Shown here: one piece after another, positions 44,010 through 55,445 of the stretch
Layout: each line of letters opens with the position of its first letter
Numbering within the stretch: the stretch's first letter is position 1
NCBI GenBank assembly: GCA_030411725.1
Contig: MU839839.1
Span: 992,001 to 1,056,000 of the forward strand
DNA: 64,000 nt
Origin: Echria macrotheca
Taxonomy: Eukaryota; Ascomycota; Sordariomycetes; Sordariales; Schizotheciaceae
Reading direction: 5' to 3'
Notes under the pieces: model-generated
What the model was told of the DNA's origin: nothing
What the model saw: the letters and a program-made list of their open reading frames with translations, nothing else
Database searches by the model: none
Translations under genes and position numbers: made by a program

Positions 44010-46540
44010 ATGGCTGGCCAGGATAACTCAACAAATCAAACGATGGATATCAACGAATTTACTCTCAAGGCAAAGGCTAAGCATCTGTCGCAAGGGATCT
44101 ATCGAAAATACCACGAACTCCGTCAGATCGTGGCCCACCTCGAGCCAGTCCTCCAACATCGATGGACGAAGAAGACCAAATCAGAGAGAATACGCATCCT
44201 GCTGGATGCGTGGCCGTCGATGCCGTCAATGCACCGTCCCGATATGTGGGCGTCGCCTAAGGACATCTCCATCTCCGAAGAGCACCCGGAAGTCCTGCAG
44301 AACCGTGGCTACTATTTGTGGCCATATATCAACCAGGAGGATCTTTCCAACTGCAAAAATTTGATCCTCATGATCGATTCGCGGGGTCGTCACCACCCGT
44401 CCGACTTTGCAGCTGCTGATTTTGCTGCTACACGTCTGGGTCGCCAACTCACTCCGGCTCTTGTTCCACCCCTTCTTCAAAAGTGCCAGTGCACCATGCT
44501 GTTGAATCGCGTTTATGACCCAATAGCTGATCAGTACGGAAGGCTGGTCATGTGGAGTGAGGATCCCCAAGCCAAGGACTGGATCATCACCGGGAAGCAA
44601 TTCAGCGCAGGCGAAGGCTACATGGTTCTCCAGATTCAGGACCGTCTGCTAGAGTTCCTGGTCACTTGCTGCGAAAGCATGCTGCGGGACCAGATGCCTA
44701 CTTTGCAGTCGCAGCCGGTGCTGAGAGGACCTCAGCTTGAATCCGAGGCGGAAGCAAATGGGTACACGTCCCGAGCAGTCAAAGCAGCAGAAGCCGCCTA
44801 TCGTGTTCCCGCAGACTGCGACTTTGGCGCTATTAGGTATGCACCTGCTTCAGGGCAGAAAGTCTGCAGCCAGCGACCGCATCTGGTATCTCCGCGAGAG
44901 TCCCGAATATTTCGCCGAGAGCGCCGAGGATATCAGAACAGCTCCCCGGGATGACCGTGGCATCCAGAATGGAGACCAACAGGCCTCTCGGCTTGAACGA
45001 GAAATCACGGTCCTGGTCGGACTACAAACGTGATAGTAACTGGGAACGAGTTGCTTCCAAGCTGGTTGTCGACGCTTACACAGACCTCGAGGTCTTCTCC
45101 GAGTTGCATCGACAAGCCATCGAGATCTACGCTCTCTGGAATAAGCCCACTGTTCAACAGCATTTCCGAAACATAGGCGAACTGCCTGCCGACCTCCAGA
45201 CGGCGATTCAGCGCATTCGATACTACCTGGAGATGGATGCCTGGGTGGTGGCAAGGCGGACAGACCGGGACGTGGTAGCCTCGCTTCCCCTCCGCAATTG
45301 GTTCGTCCGTGACACGGACACACCCGTCACTCTGAGGCAGCAGAGGATCGAGGAAGATTTTTTCGATCTCCTCGCATGTTTATTCACAAACCGTGTCTAC
45401 CACGGGTTTGTTGTCGACTGGGGCATCATGGTCGACGCCCTGCAGCGTTTCGTGCAGGCCAACCCCGAGGCAGCCAACGTTCTCTCTCCGCAACTCGCCG
45501 GCCATCTCGGCAACTTGTATTGTATCACACAGGCCCTGGACGAGTTTAACCTGCTCCCTCGGTGGGCCGCAGGATCTGACGCAGCCGTCCAAAGTCAGCT
45601 GGCGATGGAGCTGCGGGAGGATTGCATGACGTGGTATGTTCGAATCCGTCGGTTTATCGAACTCGAGTCCAGCTGGGCCATGCGGGTGTCCGGCTGGGTC
45701 AGGATGCGAGAGGCCGGGAAGAAGGCAGCCAATGTTTGCAAGACCAATCCCGCTCCCGCTCCCGCTTGTCCGCCTAATAAGCGCCTGACCGAGGAGGTAA
45801 TGAAATCGTTTCTGGAGGCGCGTCAAGATCTCGACTCCTTTTGGGACGTCGTAGATTCGGAGGTATTGAAGCGCTGGGGCTTTCGTCTTGCTGGGACAGC
45901 CGTCGGTGACGCTCTGGTGAAGGACCGGCCGGTTATCCCACGAATTCCGGGCCCGATCAATTCCCGGCCAGTTTCGACCTTGTTCGCGAAAGCCCATGCA
46001 GTCAAAAAAGCGGCTCGAGGGAAATACAACATGGAGAACATTCCTGTGGAACCCAGGACTAGAGAGCAGGATGGTCTCAGCCAAGACATCCGCCGGCCTG
46101 ATATCCCTATTGGCAAATACCCTCCCCCGTCTGTCATACCGGTTGACACTCGCTCATATCGAGTCTTCCGGCAGCTGTTCTACGATCCAGACGAACCATC
46201 ATGCTCTGGCGAGGTATCATGGAACGATTTTATCTATGCCATGAGATCGTCTCGTCTCTTTGAAATCGAGTGTCTGAACGGCTGGGTCTGGCAGTTCAAG
46301 CGCAAGAACTTCTACCTAGGCGAGAACTCGGACAATACCGACGCCACAATCCAATTCTCTCAGCCCTATCCGAAGGGGAAAATGTCGTCCAGCATGGCCA
46401 GGCGGTACGGGCAGAGGTTGATGAAAAATATCGGCTGGATTGAACCGAAAATCTTTGTCGAGGTGTCGCCGAAACAAAAGAAAAAAAAGATCAGAAAAAC
46501 AGACAGCCAAATCCTCATCCGGATTACAGGTCGAGACTGA
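44010..46540 (+). CDS. Large uncharacterised fungal protein, reading frame broken twice
   Basis: Coding similarity runs from ATG 44010 to the stop at 46540, but through three successive frames: the first to about 44835, the second over about 44836-44940, the third to the end. The first part has RIRILLDAWPSMPSMHRPDM and a Tyr/Trp-rich block, the short middle part has SDRIWYLRESPEYFAESAED, and the last has SNWERVASKLVVDAYTDLEV and a Trp-rich, Lys-rich C-terminus. From memory, a fungal family without known function shows the same order (AWP-MP--HRPD, then DxIWxLREDPxYF, then WERV). The middle frame therefore looks genuinely coding and is not intronic. No standard GT..AG intron connects the frames, as the only candidate is 17 nt. 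The gene is either pseudogenised by two single-base-type frameshifts or the assembly carries two indels. No catalytic motif is visible. Confidence 0.6.
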
Positions 46541-47230
46541 AGCGGAGCCACAAACCTAGGTAGTTGCAACCACATGTACACCATCGATGGTGGGGAGAGA
46601 CGTTTGCGTTGGATCATGCTTGCAACATGCAAGGACTTGGAAGCACGGCGTATGGAGCACCAGTGTGACTTCCTATAGACGTGCCCCGTGGTGGATAATA
46701 GATAGGCGCAAGCCTCGGGCTGTTAATTCGAGGCGTTTGGAGTCGGCTGCGGAAAGACTCGAAAAAGAAAGAAAAAAAGAAAAGAAAACTATCATTCACT
46801 TTCTAAAAGCATTGGGTTGCGATGCAATAGTTCCAAAACAAGAGTCGGGAGAAGGAGAATCAATAGATGGGCATAGTGAGGTTTTATATACTGGCAGGGC
46901 TGGCCTCAGACTCAGGTCTTCAGGAGTACAGGAAGATCAGCTTCCAGGTAGAAGCTTTACACAAATCATGTATCAACACTCGGCTGGGAGATATTACAGA
47001 AATCCCTTGGGACCAGGTAGCATGGTGATATGAAGTCCAAATTGGGAATGACGAGTGTCGTGACATTCGGCCAGCGATAATTATACACTAAACAACTAAA
47101 TAGACTCCAGTATCCAAGGTATCGTTCCCAACGCCGCCAACCCTTTGTTCCATCCAATCCCAGTCACCAGATAAGATAGCCATATCTCGTACCCCATTTT
47201 CCCATCCTACCAAACCGAAAGAAAAACCCA
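46541..47230. other. Convergent 3' interval
   Basis: 690 bp between the 3' ends of the frame-broken gene and the rhodopsin-domain gene. Partly AT-rich; no gene was seen. Confidence 0.5.
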
Positions 47231-48802
47231 TCATCGCCCAGCCCGAATTATATCATCCGTACTCTTTTCCCTGACCAACGTACTCTCCACCTGCACCACA
47301 TCCTCCTCACTCCTAACCGACGACGCCGCATCCTCCTTCCTCATCATCCCACCCATCTCTACATCCCCCCCGCCCCACTCATCAATCTCATAATACGTCC
47401 CCCCCTCCGACGACGACCAGCCACCACCCCCACCCCTTTTCCCAGAACTACCAATCCCCCCAACCTTGCCCATAACCTCGCTATCAGCCGGACTAATAGG
47501 CTGCTTAGAAGGCAGCGACCCGATCGTAGGAGGACCCCTTCTCCCTCCTCCACTCTCTTGACTCGAAGACGTTTTGTTGGAACCGGTAGACCCGTGGACG
47601 AGACTGCCCAGGACACCGGGGAAGTACTTGGCGACGAAGGGCTTGAGCGTCATCATGCAGGCGCAGACGATGGCGCCGTTGACCTCGACGGCGGTGAGGT
47701 AGGACAGGTCGACGGCGAACCAGGTCGGGTCGGTGGGCGGGTTGGGGCCGGCGTTTTCGTAGAGTTTGGGGAGGCGGAGGATGGAGATGAAGCAGACTCT
47801 GTTGGATTATTCGTTTCCTCAATTAGTTTTTGTTTTTTTGTTTGGGGTGGAGGGATGGCAAGGAAAACATACACGAAAGCTAGGCCGAATACGCAGAACA
47901 ACAAAATCTTTTGGCGCCGTGGGAGGAGGGTGCGCCAGACTACGGGCATGGGGAGGAGGAAGATGAGTACGTCGGTTACTGTAGGTGGGTATCTCGTCAG
48001 CAAATGTCAGTCATGTAAATGTAAGGGATGTACATACTCATATGCATGCCCGTATTCGCCCACCAAAACGCCTGCGCATGACAGTACACTTGATCTCTGG
48101 GGATGGTGATGTCCCAGTACGCATGCAGCGGGATGCACGCGGTAAAAGTGGTCAGGAGCATGAACAGGCTGCTCACGACGACGACAAAGATTAAAATCTG
48201 GCAGCCGACGCGGGCCCAGCGGAAGGCGAAGAGGGTCATGTAGAGGGCGAGGATGGACATTTTGGAGCAGAAGAGGGAGAGGAGGTACATTAGGATTCCG
48301 TACCAGGCGGCCTGTGAAGGGTTAGATTGGTGGGGAGGAAGAGGAGGAGGAGGAGAACCGTACGCGGAACCAGGCGATCGCGGAGGGCGTGTCGGTCGGG
48401 TCGAGGTCCCAGACGTGGGTGCCGGAGCCATGGAGTGCTTCTGTGTTTTGTTAGTGTGGGTTCCGGTCCGTGGAGATGGGGCTAGCGTACGGTCAACCAG
48501 GGCGACGGCATTTCCTGCTGAGAATATCTAGTCGAGGTTAGCAAACAAGCGCAGTGGAGACCAAAACGACATACCACAGCCCCGAGGATATACCAGTCCG
48601 ACCAGTTGATGACGCGTATTATCACGCCGCGGGTATAAAACCGTATCGCGACGAACACGGCCGCGATGACCCAGCATATAACCGCGCACGCAATCAAGTT
48701 CGCACGCCGGCTATCATGCGGAAGTGTCGACGGGTCCGGCGCCGGCGGCGGAGGAGCTGCCGCGGACCCACTCGGGGCCGGCGGCTGGGTGTCGGTCGCC
48801 AT
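47231..48802 (-). CDS. Fungal rhodopsin-domain seven-helix membrane protein
   Basis: Six exons on the minus strand: 48802..48575, 48527..48491, 48440..48364, 48311..48038, 47978..47873 and 47798..47231, 429 residues, all joins in frame. Hydrophobic segments follow the fungal rhodopsin/Pth11-like pattern: a first helix with LIACAVICWVIAAVFVAIRF, a loop WSDWYILGAV, then AAWYGILMYLLSLFCSKMS, ILIFVVVVSSLFMLLTTFTA, and VLIFLLPMPVVWRTLLPRRQ with the LPMP motif. NPPTDPTWFAVDLSYLTAVE precedes the last helix. The C-terminal tail of about 140 residues is cytoplasmic-type, rich in Ser/Gly and acids, and plausibly phosphorylated. Members of this family are putative receptors or orphan membrane proteins in fungi, and the ligand is unknown. 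It is divergent from the pseudokinase gene across 2.5 kb. Confidence 0.85.
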
Positions 48803-51284
48803 GGCTGGTGGCGAGAGAGGGTAGGGTCTGATAACCCAGATCTTGTCGCGTTATTCCGGCAGCATAATACCTCCCACTAGGCACCCCTATATGTCCTGGG
48901 ACGTGTGGAGGAAGTCGATATCAGCCGCGTAGCAGATAGAGTAGCAACGAGATTTCCAAAATCTTCAAAAAAGACAAATCCCGGGAAACAGGGTGTCTTG
49001 GGTCGTATAAGTAGAATGAGTGGAACACACACACTAGGTGCCGACGCGAAGGGAAGGGCTCGCACGGGCAAGGGACGTATCCAAGAAAAAGTCGGGATCG
49101 GTCTGCGAGGCGGGTGCCGATGTAACAGCATGACGGGGGGCCCAGGCGTTTTGTTTCCTGCCGTTGCCAGCGGCAGTTCGTCACTGTCTCTAGCTGTCCC
49201 TGGCCTAGATCCTGACGCTAGGAGCTGGCACTTGCAGGAGTTCGTCTGGCAAAGCGGCGGCAGCTAAGCTTCCTCGTCCCGGATTTAGACCAGGAGAGGC
49301 GTCATGCCAACGTGTTACATACGTATCTAGCTAGAGTCTTTATGTCGGTGGGAAGGATTCGGGGAGTTGGGAACTTTGGACCAACGCAGGTGGGCTTTCC
49401 CGTCTGCGCAGAAATGGTGCCCTCAGGGAAACCAAAACTGGCTGCCGAGGATTGTGTAGAGGTCTTATTGGCCAGCGCCGGGAACCATTGACGTGATAAG
49501 CAGCCCTACCTAAATGCCCTGACCTTGTTCTGCTGTCAGCACGGCCCATTCCGTCTGCTCGGCTGGCTCCCGAGTCCCAACCGACCTGCCCTTCGGAGCA
49601 TTGATCTCTCGCTTCGACTGTGGCTTGTCATGCCTTTTTCTGTCAGGGCTGGTTGTGGTGTTGATGGCTGCCTGTGGCAAGTGGCCTGTAATTTCGGGAC
49701 GCGGCATTGCATCTTCCCGAATCTCCTGACACTGTGAGCCTGGTTATGCCAGAGTCCCCAAAGGCTGAAACCAAAGGAGAAGACAGGCTTGGGGCTAGTA
49801 GGCTCGGTAGCGAGGTACTAGAGAGCGGTGTGTGTTTGCTAGGTATTTGCGATCGCCAGCAGACAGATCGAGAGATCAAAGACAGAAAAAAAATGATATG
49901 TGACAGACGCAAAAAATCCTCGAGGTGCGCAACAATCGAGTCTTGAATGTGACGGACAGCAAGCCTCCACATCGGGGGAGCCCTGAGCGCTAGGGCTGCC
50001 AAGCAGCATTTTCCACGAATGAGCCAGAGAAGTGCCATTGCCGAGCCTGTGCGTTGCAGATTGACAGCTGCGCGCACTGACAATGACGGCTCGTGGCGAG
50101 CTCCAACCGACCGAGCCGGCCGGCGACGAGCCGACAACGTTGGACGGCGGAGCCCTGCCGGCCCTGTCAGCTGCCCTGTGCTGAACCATCCGTGCTGGAG
50201 CTTAAAAAGTGGAGATGGTGGGGGCGGGGTTGTGCTGAACTTTTGGACGGTGGGCTGAGGATGCCAGCCACTTCTTTATTCAATGATTCAACCCTAGCAA
50301 TTCATCACCGACACTCGCTCTTATTTCGCCCGAACTGTGAACTGTTGCTGGGCTCGAACGCACTAACCAGATTGTCAAAAGGACCGGGGCAATTAAAGCT
50401 GAGACTCTGCAGCCCTCCCGCCTGCGATCCTGGAATCCTGGGACCCCAAAATGGATGACTGCCAACCGGACATTGGACAATGCGGCATCTTCCGTCGGGC
50501 TGATGTTCGCACTGGCCTCGCTGTTTGCTGTTTGCTGCAGGTGACCCGATGCACCAGTTGGTCGGTCCTTGGTTCTCGTCTCTGTCAGGTTGCTGTCAGC
50601 AATCCAATCCAGCCCGTCGTGACACAGCATCTGGAAGTTCGCCTGACGGTCCGGGTCCTTGGTTCTGACGGTCGGTACCCCTATCCAGAAAGAGATTTCC
50701 ATGGCACCAAGTTGCGACGGACGCGTCATAGAATGCGGCCCCAACCAGCAACTGGCCTTTTGCCAACATGTTGTCCTTCGGATGCAAGCCATCCGGGAAC
50801 TCTAGCATCAGAATCTCGACTGGTTAGCTTGCGATTGAGTTATTAACTTGCCTTGTCAGACTGGATGCTATGGGGGGAAATACTAATAAGCTTGTATCCT
50901 CGCACTCCGGCATGTTTCCAGGTCATATTCTAGCCCCTCCTCCTTCAGTATCATCAATATGCCTTGCCACCAGAACTCTGTGCACATGGGGCCTTCGAGA
51001 AGTACCTGGGCTACGGTGCCAGCCAGACAGCCAGCAGTCTTGTTGTCTAATGGTGCCCTTCCAGTTGTTGCTTTGTCTTCCATAGAGCCCTAGGTTTCAG
51101 CATCTCAGAACCAGCCATTGTCATGGACGCATCCGGGTGAGACCAATTGGCGGGACACCTGAGGTGAATACCCGCAACAACAAAGAAAGCTCCGTCGTGA
51201 GGGCAATATAAACCGGTTACACTTACCGTATGACTCTTAGCTCTGCGATGAAAACGCACCGCCGAGAAATCCAGCAACAGCAAA
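48803..51284. other. 2.5 kb divergent intergenic region
   Basis: This separates the starts of the rhodopsin-domain gene (-) and the pseudokinase gene (+). Open frames such as 50280-50792 (-) have no recognisable domain. No transposon or RNA gene was identified. The size exceeds what two promoters need, so relics or non-coding RNA are possible. Confidence 0.5.
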
Positions 51285-53261
51285 ATGCCCCAGAGCTCCA
51301 AGAAACAACGCTACAATGCAGCATTCAACTTTGAGAGCCGCACCAGACTCTTCCTCCATGTGAGATCCCTCGGCTTCACCGATGACTGCTCCACCCAGCT
51401 GGTCCGGGACGCCACCCGGAACCGGCTCCTAGTCCGCAAAGTCGAGCGGCCGCCGGCCAAGTCCGACGTCCCGCCCGGCATCTACGAACAGCCCAACGAC
51501 GCCCGCATCGCCTACATGCTACAGGCCCTTCACATGTACGGCCCCAGCTACCACACCCACTGCTCGGAATTCCACGACGTGCCCATCCGCTTGACCGACG
51601 AAAGCAGCGACGATGACTCCCCACCAGTACCGGCAAGTGACACAACTTACCAGTGGGCGCGCGAGACGTACTGGAAGTATTACAACGGCGGCACGCTCGC
51701 CGACTGGTTCGGGTTTGAGGACGACTTGGCTGGTTTTAAACCGCCGTACGCTGTTGTGGCCCGTTTCATTCGCCAGGTCTACACGACGCTGCGGTTCATG
51801 CAGCACGCGCACCAGAACACGTCGATTCACCACTACAACTTGAAGCCCAAGAACATCTTTTTGCACTGGCGTGATGAGAACGACTTTTTCGATGCGCCCA
51901 AGGACGAGGTCGCCGATGAGTGCGCTGATATCCCTGATTGTTACATCGGCGGGCTCGAGTGGGCCAACGACGGGTGGCCGTTCGAAGTCGAAGGCGAGGA
52001 CGACCACACATCGGCCGTGACAGACGATTTCTCGGCTATGCTCCGGATGATCAACGCGCTTTTGGGGCTTATGCCCGGCGGCGAGAGGAATAAGCGACAT
52101 AAACGCCTTGTTGAAATCTACGACTTGGCCGAGGAGATGATCCCTTTGGGTCTGCCGCGGTTTATGAATCTCGAGAATGAGTACCGGGACGGCACCGATG
52201 ATCCCGTGCCGGCAGATATGCTGAGAGAGCACTGGGAAGCTACCGGGGAGGTTATTGAGCTGGCGGCGAAGTTGGAACAGGAGTGTCTGTCTGACGGCCC
52301 GCTTGATGAGAGGGGCGAGGCCTATTTCAAGAATTTTGTTGCCGAGGGCAAACGGTTTGCAAGCGACAATAGCGCGGTCGAGAATCCGGCTTTGTTTGTC
52401 GAGGCTGACTCGCTGGAGGAGGCCGAGGCGAGTGCCGAGATGCAGGACATTGTTGGGCCGTTCAAGCTTTCCAAGGGGAAGCTGCTTTGCCAGGGCTCCA
52501 AGATACTAGGGCAGGTCTGGCTCTATCTCGATGAGGAAGAGGAAGAGAGCGGTGACGATGGGGAAGAAGAAGAAGAGGTCGACTATGGAGAGGAACAGGT
52601 GGAAGAAGGGAGTGGGGGCGATGATGACTCTGAAGAAGCGGAATTGGCCGAAAGTTATGAGGACATGGGCAGAATGGCCGCGGCAGCAGGAGAGATGGCT
52701 CGTCGAACAGGGGAAGTGGCTTCCGGACTTGCTGGCCGAGCAGGGAAAACGACTGCCAAAGCTACCCGTCAGGCAGAGAAGGTGGCTGCTAGATATGTTT
52801 TGGATGTAGAGCAAATAGCGGAGAGAGCAGCGGCGCAAGCAGAGAAGTGGGCTGCTCAAGCGGAAGAAATGGTCAGGGAAGCGCAGGAAATGACGGGATT
52901 CCTCTTGGACGACAGCGACGAAGCCGAGATGATCAAGGACTACGTCGAGATGGCGCGTGATGCACACGAGGGAGAGGAGGACGAGTCGGATCTGTCCGAG
53001 ACTGAGTTACCCTCATCGGACGACTCATCAGGGGACGAGGGAAGAATGCCAACAGGCAAGGATCGTGGGGTTGGCGCTGTTGAGGATTCGGACTCGAGCT
53101 TGGAGATTTCCAGCGTTGTGTCTTCCAGCGTTGTATCTTCTGTGTTATCCGACAGCGACAGCGATTCCGACCATTCCGACGAAAGTCCGGTAAAGCGACC
53201 AAGGGTGATATGGCCCGGCGATGAAGTTGGCGGATCGAAGTCGAAGAGGCAGAAGAGGTAA
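51285..53261 (+). CDS. Pseudokinase-like protein with acidic and alanine-rich helical tail
   Basis: Single exon, 658 residues. About residues 20-290 resemble a protein-kinase fold: LLVRKVER (the beta-3 Lys), YWKYYNGGTLADW (hinge), and HHYNLKPKNIFLHW near 180 in place of the catalytic HRDLKPxN loop. CYIGGLEWA stands near 223 where DFG is expected, and DDFSAMLRMINALL matches helix F. The catalytic Asp is replaced by Asn and the metal-binding DFG is absent, so phosphotransfer is unlikely. A strongly acidic stretch follows (about 420-450), then an 85-residue Ala/Glu/Lys/Arg amphipathic helix region (about 460-545) with roughly 11-residue periodicity, reminiscent of LEA-type sequences. A second acidic/Ser region follows, then a basic end (PVKRPR, KSKRQKR) like a nuclear signal. 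Its partners are unknown. Confidence 0.72.
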   Translation: MPQSSKKQRYNAAFNFESRTRLFLHVRSLGFTDDCSTQLVRDATRNRLLVRKVERPPAKSDVPPGIYEQPNDARIAYMLQALHMYGPSYHTHCSEFHDVPIRLTDESSDDDSPPVPASDTTYQWARETYWKYYNGGTLADWFGFEDDLAGFKPPYAVVARFIRQVYTTLRFMQHAHQNTSIHHYNLKPKNIFLHWRDENDFFDAPKDEVADECADIPDCYIGGLEWANDGWPFEVEGEDDHTSAVTDDFSAMLRMINALLGLMPGGERNKRHKRLVEIYDLAEEMIPLGLPRFMNLENEYRDGTDDPVPADMLREHWEATGEVIELAAKLEQECLSDGPLDERGEAYFKNFVAEGKRFASDNSAVENPALFVEADSLEEAEASAEMQDIVGPFKLSKGKLLCQGSKILGQVWLYLDEEEEESGDDGEEEEEVDYGEEQVEEGSGGDDDSEEAELAESYEDMGRMAAAAGEMARRTGEVASGLAGRAGKTTAKATRQAEKVAARYVLDVEQIAERAAAQAEKWAAQAEEMVREAQEMTGFLLDDSDEAEMIKDYVEMARDAHEGEEDESDLSETELPSSDDSSGDEGRMPTGKDRGVGAVEDSDSSLEISSVVSSSVVSSVLSDSDSDSDHSDESPVKRPRVIWPGDEVGGSKSKRQKR

Positions 53262-53924
53262 ACTCGGTCGCCGGATGTAAAGGCTTGGAGGGCGCGTTCA
53301 AGAAGGCCATGTGTTACTAGGAAGGTTTATTTCAGCGTCGACCGCGAGACCGGCGGCGGAATGGATTAGTTGGCGAGTGGACAAGGTGCATTCACGGGAA
53401 GAAGCAATATCTGTGACTAACATAAGAAATAACAACACATGTCTTGCAGTCTGAACGCTCTCAAAATCCACGGCTGCCGCTGCCGTATAAGCGTTCCCAG
53501 TGGACCATCTGGCTAATGACGAGACACCAGGTATCAAGGCTCAATCAAAGCGACACTCTCGGTTACCAACCGTCAAGCATCGAACCGGGTTGGAGGAAGA
53601 GCTCGGTACCTGCCGATAGTCAGCTCTTCGGGCCGTCGGACAATAAAGTAGGAGGCGCAGAATTAATGCGCGATACTTTTCGGGCTGCCATTGTCACCTC
53701 AGCCAGCTCGCTCCGAGGTGCGCAACAAATACCCTGTCCGAGGTGTGGGGAATATGTCGACCGACGGTCCCGGCGGAATCGAGTGTTGGTCCTCGTTTCT
53801 GTCCCACCCCGAGAAGCCCCTGAAAGAGTCTGCGTGAAAGTTTGCTCAGTCCACGAAAGGATTGTATTCTCGCTCTTCCCGTCGCAGTTCCCTCGGTCTG
53901 GCTGCCAGCCAAATTCCAAATGTC
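53262..53924. other. Intergenic between pseudokinase and glycosyltransferase relic
   Basis: 660 bp, no supported gene. Minus-strand open sequence continues from the relic into this interval but loses family resemblance near 53925. Confidence 0.45.
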
Positions 53925-54785
53925 CTTTTTCTATCGTCCGAAAACAGTCCAACTCGACCGATTCCTCTCGCATCGCCATCGCCCTCTCCCGATACCCACA
54001 CAGACTCGTCCAATCCGCTCCAACCGCTTTTCTCAGACGCTCAACAGAGGACCTCCCGCCGAGACGTATCCTAATGCCCGAATACGCAAACCCGCTTCGC
54101 ATTCTCCGTCTTGTCCTGCCCCTCGCCCGCAACGAGACCATGGGCACCGCGTGCGCGATGCCATGCTGCACGGCGCCGTACCCTCCATTATGCACCGACA
54201 CGTATGCGTACGGCAGGACGGCGTCATAGTGCAAGTAATCGGCGACGCGGACGCTGTTTGGGATACTAAAGTCGTTCGGCAATACGGCGCCGCGCCGGCC
54301 AGAACGTCTAGTCATCCCCGGACGCCATGGCAGATATAATCGGGAGAATTAGGCCGGACGGGCCCACTTCGACAGTGCCCTGGGCTACCAAAACTATGCT
54401 GGTGTCTCGGGGAGAGGCGATGGTGATATCTTCCTAGCAGACGGGGAGGTTAGGCCATGCCCGGATAGGGACGGGGGACCAGCGGGTGGGGGGACGCCGA
54501 CGAAGCGGAATCGAGACGACCAGTCGAGTCGGAGCGAGGGAAGAAGGACTGGACGCCGAGCTGGAGGATAAGGCCGCGGCAGAGGTGGTTCTGACCGCCG
54601 AGGAATATGCAGTCGAGGCCGGAGGCGCCGGTCTCGCGGAGCTTGACGTCGAGGCTGGCGCGGAGAGGTTCTGTGCGGGATTTCCAGAGCGTCCAGCTCG
54701 TGGTGTTTAAGGGCTCGCCATCCGCTGATGTCTGACCCTTCTTGAGATTCTTAGCATCCCGGTCTCCGTCACTAACCCGCGCCAA
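53925..54785 (-). pseudogene. Decayed UDP-glycosyltransferase (GT-B) fragment
   Basis: Three pieces on the minus strand keep the order of a fungal UDP-glycosyltransferase C-terminal half but lie in different frames with stops. Piece one (54785..54450) contains LQLGVQSFFPRSDS. Piece two (about 54433..54310) contains SIVLVAQGTVEVGPSG and LILPIISAMASGDD and ends at an in-frame TAG at 54310..54308. Piece three (54315..about 53925) contains VRVADYLHYDAVLPYAY, the donor-site signature HNGGYGAVQHGIAHAVPM, then FAYSGIRIRLGGR and YRERAMAM. The N-terminal acceptor half is missing. The gene is dead as written. It sits beside a P450 and an O-methyltransferase, suggesting remnants of a tailoring or detoxification set. 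Confidence 0.8.
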
Positions 54786-55445
54786 GCAGCACTACCACTA
54801 GCTACCAACACCTACATATTCACCCCCTCCCTGCGATTCTTCCTCGCCAAAAAAAAAAAAGAAGAAAGCCGCCCCAAATTTCGACTAAGGTAGGAAAAAA
54901 AGGCACAGTAACACTGACCCCAACACTCCCCACCACCCTCCCGTTCTTTCCCTCTCTAACCCCCTTTCATAAAACAACTGCAGGTAGGTAGGTTGCCGAT
55001 CGAGGTTGCAGAGGTTAATAAGCTCCGTTTTGGAGTCACGAGTGGGAGGTTGGATGTATCTGTCCTGCATTGGTCTTACATGGGTGGTGGGTCAAGCTGC
55101 AGTCAAGGGGCAGGTTTGGAAAAGTTGGTTTATTCGGTATGCCAACAAGGACCTAAATAAACAACGTAGACAAGACAAGTCGCAGACTCTGACACCTCTC
55201 CGCTTACAAGTCAAGGTACTTGGTTCTTAGCTGGAGGTATTCTATATCGACAAGGGCCGTTCATATTGACCTTAGATCTAGAACTAGACCAAGTGATAGC
55301 TACCTACCTAGGTAGAATTCATACACTAAGAGAGTCTTTAGGTATCCAACTTGCTGTTGAAATCAAAATGCGATGACACTGTTGCCCATACAGACCACCA
55401 GCAGTACATTATCCCTCCGCATTCATCCTACCCTATCCGCCGCAT
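54786..55445. other. Intergenic, P450 3' flank
   Basis: 660 bp with A-rich runs (about 54850) and TACCTAGGTA-like short palindromes at 55300-55320, which are common in fungal intergenic DNA. No gene was seen. Confidence 0.45.

Noticed and set aside
44837..44853. Possible 17-nt intron GTATGC..TCAG explaining the first frame change
   Set aside because: Far too short for a spliceosomal intron, and its removal shifts to the wrong frame.
44837..44937. 101-bp intron from GTATGC to ATATCAG bridging frames one and three
   Set aside because: It would remove the middle segment (SDRIWYLRESPEYF), which looks coding by family pattern.
53444..54229. 261-codon plus-strand frame
   Set aside because: Antisense to the glycosyltransferase relic, which has clear family motifs on the minus strand.
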